64,000 bases of DNA from NCBI GenBank assembly GCA_902806575.1, contig CADCXD010000005.1:310001-374000 (forward strand), given 5' to 3'. This DNA comes from Jackrogersella multiformis. Its lineage: Eukaryota > Ascomycota > Sordariomycetes > Xylariales > Hypoxylaceae. Within the stretch, counting starts at the first letter, position 1, and each line of letters starts with the position of its first letter. A model generated the notes under the pieces. The model was not told where the DNA came from, did not search any database, and saw only the letters and a program-made list of their open reading frames with translations. Positions 55,383 to 64,000 of the stretch are shown piece after piece. The position numbers and the translations under genes are program-made.

Positions 55383-56565
55383 ATGTCGCTACCGAAGACC
55401 TTCAAGGCGGCGGTGCTCGAGGCCGCGGGCCAGCCCATCACGATCAAGGACGTCGAGCTGAAGATGCCGGGGCCGGGCCAGGTCCTCGTCAAGGTCCTCG
55501 CCTGCGGCGTCTGCCACACGGATATATTCGAGCAGGGCGGGTTTCTAGGTGACGTGTTCCCACGCACCCCAGGCCACGAGATCGTGGGCGACGTCGTCGC
55601 TGTCGGGAGCAACGTGACCAGGTTCAAGGGCGGCGAACGTGTTGGCGGTCCTTGGCATGGAGGTTAGCGCTTATTCTATTCTCGCTCTATCACATTCACC
55701 TTTTTTGCCTCTTATACATGCACTACGTAGGTACATAGTATACACTGTATATGCATAAAAGATAAGGGGCAAGGGGTAAGGGGCGAGGAGCCAGTCCGCC
55801 ACAGCAAATACTAACGCTCCCATCGCAGGCCACGACTCGACGTGCCGCGCCTGCGCGCGCGGCCAATTCCAGATGTGCGACAACGCGCAGGTCAACGGGG
55901 TATCGATGGACGGCGGGTACGCAGAGTACGTACTACTACGCGAGGAAGCGGTGGTGCGGGTGCCGGCGGACGCGGACCCAGCCGAAACAGCGCCGCTGCT
56001 GTGCGCGGGGGTCACGGTCTTCAACGCCATGCGCAAGCTGCACGTGGAGCAGGGCAACACGGTGGCGGTGCAAGGCCTCGGCGGCCTCGGCCACATGGCC
56101 GTCCAGTACGCCAGCCGCATGGGGTACCGCGTGGTGGCGCTCAGCTCGGGCTCGAGCAAGCGCGGGTTCGCGACGCGGCTCGGCGCCCACGCCTACGTCG
56201 ACACCAGCGCCGAGGACCCGGTCGAGGCGCTGCGCGCGCTGGGCGGCGCCGCCATGATCGTGGCCACGGCCCCGAACCCCAAGGCCATCTCGCCGCTCGT
56301 CCGCGGGCTGCAGGCCGGCGGCAAGCTGCTGGTGCTGGCGCCGGTGGGGCCCGTCGAGTTCGACACCGGCGTGCTGGTGAACAAGGGCGCGTCGGTGCAC
56401 GGGTGGCCCAGCGGCCACGCGCTGGACTCCGAGGAGGCGGTGCGGTTCGCGACCGACCACGGGGTTAAGTGTATTATCGAGAAGATGCCGCTGGCCGACG
56501 CGGCGAAGGCGATGGAGAACTGCCGCGACGGGAAGGTTAGGTTTAGGGGCGTGCTGATTCCTTAG
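55383..56565 (+). CDS. Zinc-dependent alcohol dehydrogenase (MDR superfamily)
   Basis: Exons 55383-55662 and 55829-56565 (166-nt intron, phase 1) give 338 residues. Landmarks: LACGVCHTDIFEQ (catalytic Zn Cys), TPGHEIVGDVVAVG (second Zn-binding His and Glu), the spliced GGPWHGGHDSTCRACARGQF, GGYAEYVLLREE, VQGLGGLGHMAVQYASRMGY (Rossmann GxGxxG for NAD(P)) and KGASVHGWPSGHALDSEEAV. The structural-zinc loop shows Cys residues at only three positions (TCRACARGQFQMC); the first position is His (HDST), a pattern seen in some fungal MDRs. Length fits the ADH1-like tetrameric group. It may act on primary alcohols or aldehydes; the substrate is not readable. No signal peptide, so cytosolic. Very GC-rich coding sequence. 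Confidence 0.88.
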
Positions 56566-57599
56566 ATGCCTTTATATAGGTTGGTTGGTTGGTGGGGATG
56601 AGGTTTGGCTTTGGGAGAGGTAAGGTGCGAAAGTAAATAGGTACCTGAGTTTATTAAGAGTTTAAGAGTTATTATTGGACTATATTATGCTCGAACTCTA
56701 GGAAATTATTATAGGACGCCTCTAATAAATATAATCTATAATAACAGGTATAAGTACGCATTTTGGGAAGGTGCGGCGCACTGTATGTCTAATAACTCCG
56801 AATTTCCTTTAACGGAAACACGGAGTCAATCTGATTGGTGAATTTAGAGCGGTAACACATACAGAATGGTAATGTAATTGCCTTACCGCCGCTCTAGCTC
56901 CGGCGGCACAGTGCTAAAGGTAGAGCGGTTATAGGGGTCATTTATAGGTTCTTACAACTTCTTCCATTTGAAAATTCCAATATATCACAATTAGGACCGT
57001 CATCTTTTCCTAAACATATGATTAAGGGCAAAGTGTTCCAGGTTTGTCTTTCACTTTGATAGAAACCCCGGACGTAAGATTTATAATGCCAGGGATATCC
57101 TATGTAGATGTACCTATCGTGATCACCTCAACCTCTCTAACCCAAACAAGTATCCCATCAATCCATCGGCTCGCCATGGATCTTCAGAAGCTACCCCGCA
57201 ACCATCTCCTCACCAACCCCAGGTTTAAGTGTTGGTTCTAGGTAGATGGAGAAGTGCAACATTGACCGGGGCTATTCTAACCAGGTATTTCATCATGTCT
57301 CGGAGGATACAGAGTATCCGTCCGCGAATCAAACAACATGCCTCGTCCCTGGGCGCTTTCTTGGACCGAGCTGACTGCAGACCGCCTGCAAGTAGGAACG
57401 GGGGAAGGTCATCCCACAGCATTGGATCCGCAAGAAGGAAGGAGGAAGGACCTGGATAGAAAGAAGTATTTAAGATGAACAAATTCCATGAGAGCGCGTT
57501 CCTCCTAGGAACCCTACCTCTTGTCATCTTACCTATCAGTCTAAGCGTCAGCATCGCTGGAGTAAGTTATACTAGCATTCGTTTATCCTCAAGGTCAAG
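56566..57599. other. Spacer ADH / GH43
   Basis: AT-rich at first. A short frame at 57044-57241 lacks features. No gene seen. Confidence 0.45.
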
Positions 57600-58887
57600 A
57601 TGAAGGGATCCCTGTTTGCCCGCCTCGCCGCTCTTGCTTCTTGCTTGAGCATAGGCATGGTCACGGCTCAGACCTTCGACCCGAATAAAGGCGGCAGCTC
57701 CATGGAATGGGACCCGGCAACTGTCGGAACAAACAAGACAACTAATGCGACCTTTTCAAATCCCGTCATGACACTCAATGTCGGTGATCCGTTCATGACA
57801 AGGTATACTGTCGACGGTGAGGACTGGTATCTGTTCACATATACCACGGATTCCAACATCACCCTCAGGCGCTCAAGATACCTCACCGACAACTGGGACA
57901 ATACGGAGACCCGGACCGTCTTCAATCCGGATCCTAAGAGCGGAGAACCCTGGTCGACTAGTTTGTGGGCTCCCGAGATTCACAATATATCGGGCTCTTG
58001 GTACATCATCTTCACTGCTACATCAGACGGCGACAATCCGCCGCCGCTCCTTGATGCTATGTGCCCGATAAACTGTCCTGTATGTCTCGACCCCTTGCTT
58101 AGGAATGACACAAGGTCTAAAAAGCGGAAATGGGAACCTCGGTGCTGATACTATTTAACAGGCTATTAATCACAGGATGTTTGTTCTCGCAGGAGATGGG
58201 CCCGACCCTTGGAAGGCGAATTTCACGATGAAACCTATGCTGGACACATACGATCAGTTCGCCATCGATGGGACGTACTTCCAATACGACGACAAGTTGT
58301 ATCACATCTACTCTTGCTGGGAGCAAAAGTACTCCTCGTGGCCTGCCAACCTGTGCATCACGCGCATGTCTGATCCGTGGACGATAAACTCGACACTCAC
58401 CGAGCGCCGCATCATCAGCATCCCCAACGAGCCGTGGGAGCAAGTGCCCTACGGCCGCCCCATACGCCTCGCGACAAACGAAGGCCCGCAGCAACTGACG
58501 AACCCCAAGACGGGGCAGAACTTCGCGATCTACTCCGCGGCGCGCGTCAACACGCCCTTTTATTGCCTCGGCATGCTGGAACTCGTCGGAAACGACCCGA
58601 TGGAGTACCAGTCGTGGCGCAAACACACGGCCGGGTGTGTGTTCCACCAGAACACGGCGGCGGGCGTGTACGGGACGGGGCACGCGAGCTTCATCTCGTC
58701 GCCCGACGGCTCCGAGGACTACATCGTGTACCACGCGCAGACGACGGCGGAGCCGGCCGCGGACTTGTTTCGCACGGCGAGGATACAAAAGTTCGCGTGG
58801 AACGAGGACGGCACGCCCAAGTTCCCGCTCGCGGAGAACGGCCCGTTCGACGTTCCGGCCGGGCAGCTGGCTTTGACGAGAAAATAG
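57600..58887 (+). CDS. Secreted glycoside hydrolase family 43
   Basis: GH43 enzymes cleave arabinose- or xylose-containing plant cell-wall chains with inversion of configuration. Exons 57600-58079 and 58162-58887 (82-nt intron, phase 0) give 401 residues. A signal peptide spans about 1-23 (ARLAALASCLSIGMVTA). The five-bladed propeller shows DPFMTRYTVDGEDWYLFTYT with the base Asp near its start, WAPEIHNISGSWYIIFTAT (blade 2), AINHRMFVLAGDGPDPWKAN formed by splicing, AIDGTYFQYDDKLYHIYSCW (carrying the pKa-modulating Asp region), and YGTGHASFISSPDGSEDYIV, the blade with the conserved His. Several N-glycosylation sequons (NKT, NAT, NIT, NIS, NFT, NST) fit secretion. The C terminus ends just after GQLALTRK with no binding module. 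Subfamily and substrate (arabinan versus arabinoxylan) cannot be chosen by eye. Confidence 0.9.
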
Positions 58888-59217
58888 ACGTTTATGATGA
58901 ATTAAATGATAAAATATATATCTTTACGCAATAGAAAATAGCAAGCATTTTATTGTTTATTTCAATAATTACTTAATTATCAGAAAATATGAGTTAATTC
59001 AAATCCAGATATCGTAGTCATATATATTGTTTGGATTTTTATACACCCCCCTATTTAACCCCCAATCCCTTTCATTCCAGTTCGTGTCGAATCATACAGT
59101 ACTATACAAAATCATATATCGTATCACATTATACCACCAATCCAACACCCAAAATATCCGTCATATCCCGGCCCTAGAATCAACCATACATACCATAAAT
59201 CACCTCACCACCCCGTA
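58888..59217. other. Convergent spacer
   Basis: AT-rich 3' flanks of GH43 and the CAP-protein gene; no gene seen. Confidence 0.5.
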
Positions 59218-59964
59218 TCACACCAACCCCCACCAAGCAACCCCCACAGCCGCCACGACCAGCGCCTCCGCCCTCCCGCAAGCCCACCACCTCCTGGGCC
59301 CCGACCCCGGCGCGCCGCTCACCGGCTCCCCGACCTCGTCCCCGAACGCGCCGATGACGTTCCCGCGCGGCCAGTACTCGCACGCGAGGTACCAGCCGCC
59401 GTTGCCGGGGCACAGCCGCGCGCCGCACCCGACGTCCGTGGTGTCGCGCCACACCAGCTGCGTGAAGTGGCCCGTGGCCTCCCCGAACCCCGCGTTGCCG
59501 TAGTCGTACTGCGCCGCCTCGCCCGCCCACAGGTCCACGCACGCCCCCGCGTCCGCGCACCCCAGCGCCAGGTTCTCGCCGTACGGCCCGCCGCTGTGCG
59601 CCATCTTGCACTTGTCGGTCGAGGGCGAGGTTACGGGCGAGTCGTCTCTCTTAGCGGACGAATGCGCGGACAGGTAGGCGACGGCGAAGGACTCCAGCGT
59701 GCTGTTCCAGCGCACCGCGGACGCGTTGTACGAGGCGCGGTACAGGTTCGTGCTGTTGAGGATGGCGCTGGTGAAGGCGTCGTGGTCGACGAAGGAGGGC
59801 GCCGAGCTGGGGATGGGCGGCGCGACAGTTATGACGATTGTTTGCACTGCTGCTTGGCTTGCGGCGAGGTGTGAGAGGAGGAGGAGGGATGGGAGGATGG
59901 GGATTATTCTTGGGCCGGAGTGGGATAGGGCTGGGATGGGCGGATATGGAGTAGAGATAACCAT
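59218..59964 (-). CDS. Secreted CAP (SCP/PR-1) domain protein
   Basis: CAP proteins of fungi (Pry-type) bind sterols or fatty acids outside the cell. The frame is intronless; Met at 59964 gives 248 residues with a hydrophobic leader (IIPILPSLLLLSHLAASQA), while an upstream Met at 60039 would add 25. The CAP core shows NLYRASYNASAVRWNSTLES (helix 1 with NxxR), SAHSSAKRDDS, KMAHSGGPYGENLALGC (HSxxxYGEN), DLWAGEAAQYDYGNAGFGEA, GHFTQLVWRDTTDVGCGARL (CAP1 motif) and WYLACEYWPRGNVIG (CAP2). Conserved His, Glu and Cys positions are kept. The last 20 residues are hydrophobic (ALVVAAVGVAWWGLV) after a small-residue stretch, which would fit a GPI-anchor signal; that is inference. Convergent with GH43. 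Confidence 0.87.
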   Translation of the reverse strand: MVISTPYPPIPALSHSGPRIIPILPSLLLLSHLAASQAAVQTIVITVAPPIPSSAPSFVDHDAFTSAILNSTNLYRASYNASAVRWNSTLESFAVAYLSAHSSAKRDDSPVTSPSTDKCKMAHSGGPYGENLALGCADAGACVDLWAGEAAQYDYGNAGFGEATGHFTQLVWRDTTDVGCGARLCPGNGGWYLACEYWPRGNVIGAFGDEVGEPVSGAPGSGPRRWWACGRAEALVVAAVGVAWWGLV

Positions 59965-60039
59965 TGTTAGGATGGTCTGGGGGTTGGAAGTCCTATAGAG
60001 GAGGTAGTATAAAGATGGCTGTAATAAGTCTATATGCAT

Positions 60040-60963
60040 GTGACTTTGCTCTGTAAACTACAAGGTAGGTATTTTATTATTAGGAAGCTTTAGAAGAGCA
60101 ACCGGTGCTCGATGGATTCGATTCTTCGTTCAAAAACCTAGTTAGACTCCAGGTTAGGTCAATTGGTGACCATCGTGGGTATGCAAATAAAGGGAATTGT
60201 ATTGTATAGCATAGAACAAGGAATTTTCACATTATATCTAACAAGGTTGAGTTGACAATAGCTTGGTGATTCACAAAGGTCTTTTCATATGGTCTTTAAG
60301 TAAGGACAAACGAAGCTGAACCGACCCAAGTGGCGACCTATCATCCCTGCCTACCTCCTAGGTAGGTACATAGGCACTTACAAGACATCTTGATATGCAA
60401 TTCTTGGCTCGATGACAACGGACCTTCCAACTTACGGGCGGCTAAAGGTCCAGGTCGGGACCACATTCTGGACCTTCCGCGGCGCGAATGTTATGAAGTT
60501 GGCGAGTTCCTTGGAATAGGTACCTATGAAGTCAGAAGGGACGAAAGGCTTCCAAGACAACAACCCAGCGGGGATGACGTAGCGGTTGGGGAAATCGGGT
60601 TTCTCGTCTCCCAGCCAATCAAATACTCAAGCCATAGCTGAGGGGAAACATTTAAAGAAGATACCTTACCAGAATAGCGGTAGTGAAAATGCAGACCGGG
60701 GTGCCGTGTGTACGGATCTTTAGCTACCTAGGTACCTAGGTAGGTAAACTGTGACTAAACTATCTATCCCCTGATTATCTAATCAACGGCTGAATCACGT
60801 ATATGTTACCTGGAAAAATACATAAAGGGATAGGGAGTATACAGTGTAATATCGTGTTATTACTATAGTTTACACACGGTCTGCATTTCGCTGACGCGCT
60901 TCTGCCTAGTGCACTTCCTATTCCTTGGCGTAATAACCCTCGATATCCTGCCGGCCAATAGCA
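60040..60963. other. Spacer with repeat copy A
   Basis: Lies between the CAP gene start and the P450 gene end. Holds a TACCTAGGTACCTAGGTAGG patch at 60726-60745 and the degenerate repeat copy at 60761-60906, which ends about 60 bases before the P450 stop. No gene seen. Confidence 0.55.
60761..60906 (+). repeat. Degenerate dispersed repeat, copy A
   Basis: Partner of 15771-15915 on the same strand (see that entry for shared landmarks). It keeps CGCTGACGCGCTTCTGCC where copy B has more T, so this copy looks less decayed by C-to-T change. Confidence 0.6.
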
Positions 60964-63029
60964 TTACTTTAAGAGTTTAAAGATTATTTCCAGCCTTCCG
61001 GGACTTGCTGTGAATCCGTCTTGTATTTCATTGACCACTCGAGTTTGATTGTTTTCCGTTGGGCCAAGACTGAAGTCGAATTTGGCCAGGATCATAGCAC
61101 TGACCATACGAAGCTCCAATAAGCCTAGTTGCTTGCCAGGACACGAATGACGTCCTGTATTCGTGTTTAGGGATTTGGTCATATTAAAACAAATTATCAG
61201 AGAATGAAAGTGTATCAGACGTACCGTGTGCGAATGGGCTAAATGCTCGAGGGCTTTTTACCATATGAGACTTAGTAGTCCATCTTTCGGGGATGAACTC
61301 CTCTGGTTGTTCGTAAGCGGTTTCCACTATTATTATTTCTTGCTGTTAATTAACAATGATGCCAACTTGGATTGATCATTCAAAAGTCTTGTGGGAAATC
61401 CTAAGGGATATACAAACATACATCTTCCAATAGACCATCTTGGAGCTACAATTATCGTTTGCGGGGGAATCCAGCTTTCGCCTACTTTAATGGGGCTATT
61501 TGTTGTTTGTCTGATACCTGCTGTTGGCAAGCTAGGATATAGCCTCAGCGTTTCGTTAATACACCCATCTAGGAATGGGAGCTTGTCCCAAGCAGCCGCC
61601 ATGTGCGTCTCTTCCCTCGTAAACTGGTCATCCACCGCCGCCGCAGTTATTCCTGCTCGAGCAGCTTCTTTCCGCGCAACCTTTTGCAACTCCGGTCGTC
61701 GAGCAAGCTCAAATAATAACATTGTGAGCGTTGCAGATGTAGCGTGACTACCTGCGACGGCAATGGCGTACGCATCCCCATAGAGCGCAAGACGATCGAG
61801 GGATCCTTCATCCTTGTCGCGGTGAGCCGAGACGACAAAACGCGAAAATGCGTCTGCCTGGTAGTCAGCGTCGATCGGGTTGCCTCCATTATTCCTTTCC
61901 AATCGGACATCGCACATATCAGCCGCCCATTTTACTGAGTCATTCCATTTACGCGTCACGAAAGGGATATAAGGAGCCGCCTTGATGCATAGGCGGCCTA
62001 TCCAGGGAACAGGCGTGAAGAAGCGCAGCATGCTCATGCCCTGGGAGAGCAAACGTGGTGCGTGGTGCATCTTGGAGTCTGGTGTAAGACTCCCAGTGAG
62101 GTTTGAAGAATGGCCGAAGGCGATATTCGTCATAACATCGAAAGAAAAATGACAAAACCAAGTAGTAACATCGACAGGGTGCCCAGTAGAGGCTTGCAAC
62201 TGTCGGATAAGGAGTGATGCAAAGTGGCGTATGCGTGCCTCCTTGTCAGGGATGCCTACCGCCAGTCAATACAACTTCGGTCAAGTGTAGGGGACACTGG
62301 AAGAACTCACATGGCGATGAAATCCCGAGGGCATCATCCCATCTTTTCCGGCGCCGGGCATATCCTTGTTTTGTGCGTATGGTGTTCAATGATACAAATG
62401 GCCGGAGCATATCATACATTGGTCCCTTAATACACGATGTGCCGTAGCCATTGACAACATCCAATACGTCTGAATGGATAATGGTAAGCTCTTGTGGTCC
62501 TGTGTTATATTATCAGTCATTGTTTTATGACATCCGTATCACACCCGAATGCTTGGCTCCGAAAAGGCTTGGTGGAGATCCTGAATTATTGACATAATAA
62601 TTAGGACGTACCAGTGCGTACAATGCCACCGTATTTCCTGTGTACATCCCCCAGGAAAATATGGTTTTGTACTTTGAACATGTGGTAGAAATGCCATAAC
62701 TTCGACAGAGCAGCTAATCGAGGCCCGGGGAAATCTTTAAGAGCATGTTCAAAGGAGCGGTATATAAGAACACTGGCGAATAACGGGACGAGGAAGGCAC
62801 AGTTAACGATTAGAATCGTGTGCGTAGCGCTGATCTTGGTTTCGCTGATACTGTAGTTTTCATTCCAAGTGTTTGCAACGCATATAACAGAAGCAATAAG
62901 TGTGGTGGTTAGAGTCCAGATCATAGCATACAGGGGGGCTTCCATGTGGTGTTCGCTCCTGATGAAATAAAGCCTATGGGACGAAATTCCAAAAAGGCCA
63001 AGAGAAATAACACCTCTCCACGTCGTCAT
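60964..63029 (-). CDS. Cytochrome P450 monooxygenase, microsomal
   Basis: Five exons (63029-62612, 62499-62311, 62255-61422, 61326-61225, 61154-60964) join in phase to give 577 residues; an upstream in-frame Met at 63104 would add 25. The N terminus has two or three hydrophobic segments (ISLGLFGISSHRLYFIRSEH, AMIWTLTTTLIASVICVANT, TILIVNCAFLVPLFASVLIY) before FPGPRLAALSKLW, the long-headed layout common in fungal P450s. P450 landmarks: WHFYHMFKVQ, GDVHRKYGGIVRTGP (spliced), an I helix with AGSHATSATLTMLL, K helix CINETLRLYP (ExxR), AYEQPEEFIPERW and the haem loop FSPFAHGRHSCPGKQLG, whose Cys ligates iron and which is itself assembled across the last intron. Family number and substrate unknown. 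It has no secondary-metabolite core enzyme beside it in the window. Confidence 0.9.
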
Positions 63030-64000
63030 CCACAACAACACTATTTGGAGGCCTTGAAGAGTCTGGAGCGCCATATAGAAGATATATTTTTCGATGATTA
63101 ACATATAATCTCTGAATATTATAGCTGAACGGCGATTTTTCGTAATGAATAGAAACTAACATCTTCAACTCGATGTAACAATATGGTATAGGGCATATGG
63201 CATTGATAGCTCTTAGCGGCGGACTGTAACATATTCGAACTTGCAAGAAGCCGCAGCTATTCAAAGATACGTATGGTTAGTTAACATATAACCTAATCTG
63301 GTTGTTGGTGCTACAATTCGAAGGACTTTGCTTTATTTATCTAGGTTAAGTGTGTAAGTTATTTACTTAATACATCATTTGACTTCTGATAGGATGTAAT
63401 ACGAGATCTACAACTTCTAATTACCTACCTAGGTAGGTATTGACAATATCATATGCAATGTGACGGCGTGTCCTGCCGGCTCTATATGTAGAGGCGTACA
63501 AGTGATGATGTGAGCAATACTCTGTGACACACTATCCTACAGGTAATGATTACCTATGGATCTACGCATAAGGATCATCGACCATAGATGTACTGTACTT
63601 TCACCTTTGAGCTTATCACTGCAGGTTGGTAAGCTGATCTTTCAAGTTTTGTCTGCCGTATTACTTGACTCAAAAAATGCAAGATATGTCTCCAATGGGC
63701 AGGCATATCTTGTGCCATACTCTAAATCATCTCATCAATGTCCTAAGGTTCGGAACTACTACACCAACTAAGGGTTCGTTAGATTGGTACATGGTCTTAG
63801 TGAATAGATAGTATGTTTAACTTAAATATATATGTGTTTACACTACCTAGTAATAAGATAAAGAGCCGTGTATTGGTGTACGAGCCCTGCCCGTCATCTT
63901 CCGGGAATCCAATGGAGACCCTATGAGGCTAGCTAATAGGTGACACCGAGGGAAGTGTGGTAGCATGGGGTGTTGGTGTGTTTAATACTTAAAACTTTTT
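63030..64000. other. Right edge, P450 upstream region
   Basis: Promoter side of the P450 gene (its leader may include 63030-63104). A CTACCTAGGTAGGTA word lies at 63426-63440. No further gene seen before the window ends. Confidence 0.45.

Noticed and set aside
55842..56468. Second plus-strand frame of 208 codons over the ADH gene
   Set aside because: Out-of-frame shadow of exon 2; almost entirely Arg/Gly/Ala/Pro.
1..64000. CRISPR arrays, prokaryotic operons, intact transposases or reverse transcriptases
   Set aside because: None seen on either strand; the window is eukaryotic and its tandem repeats are simple microsatellites.

Overview
The window is nuclear DNA of a filamentous ascomycete (Pezizomycotina, most likely Sordariomycetes). 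The evidence is short GT-AG introns in nearly every gene, fungus-specific families (Zn2Cys6 regulator, DUF3669, F-box-like, CAP, long-headed cytochrome P450), fungal forms of TIM50, VTA1, CGI121, TED1 and proline oxidase, and an intron-bearing nuclear tRNA-Gly. Spacers are littered with a short palindromic word built on TACCTAGGTA. The genus cannot be told from sequence alone.

Layout. 0-3.3 kb: MsrA and a YbjQ-like protein. 3.3-11.1 kb: an AT-leaning, nearly gene-free tract with one tRNA. 11.1-14.7 kb: a DUF3669 kinase-like protein and a Sulfotransfer_4 protein. 15.0-17.6 kb: three broken genes side by side (a disabled fungus-specific gene, a LysM remnant, a frameshifted membrane-anchored secreted protein) next to one copy of a degenerate repeat whose second copy lies at 60.8 kb. 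17.9-25.4 kb: glycerate kinase, a quinate/sugar-type MFS permease and a cytoplasmic BNR_4 beta-propeller enzyme, possibly a small carbohydrate-use locus. 25.7-34.1 kb: mainly housekeeping genes (TED1-like phosphoesterase, a conserved protein whose first coding exon is only ATG, a Tim17-family protein, proline dehydrogenase, KEOPS subunit CGI121). 36.8-40.0 kb: a five-exon Zn2Cys6 regulator. 42.7-43.2 kb: a small secreted cysteine-rich protein. 44.0-54.0 kb: housekeeping block (TIM50, F-box-like protein, exosome RRP41, ER protein disulfide isomerase, VTA1). 55.4-63.1 kb: accessory block (zinc alcohol dehydrogenase, secreted GH43, secreted CAP protein, cytochrome P450).

Exon boundaries were set by hand from GT/AG sites, reading-frame phase and family knowledge; lengths given were checked for phase. 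No prokaryotic-type system, CRISPR array or intact transposon was seen. The least expected items are the 15-17.6 kb gene graveyard, the paired degenerate repeat, the ATG-only exon and the permease/propeller/glycerate-kinase neighbourhood.
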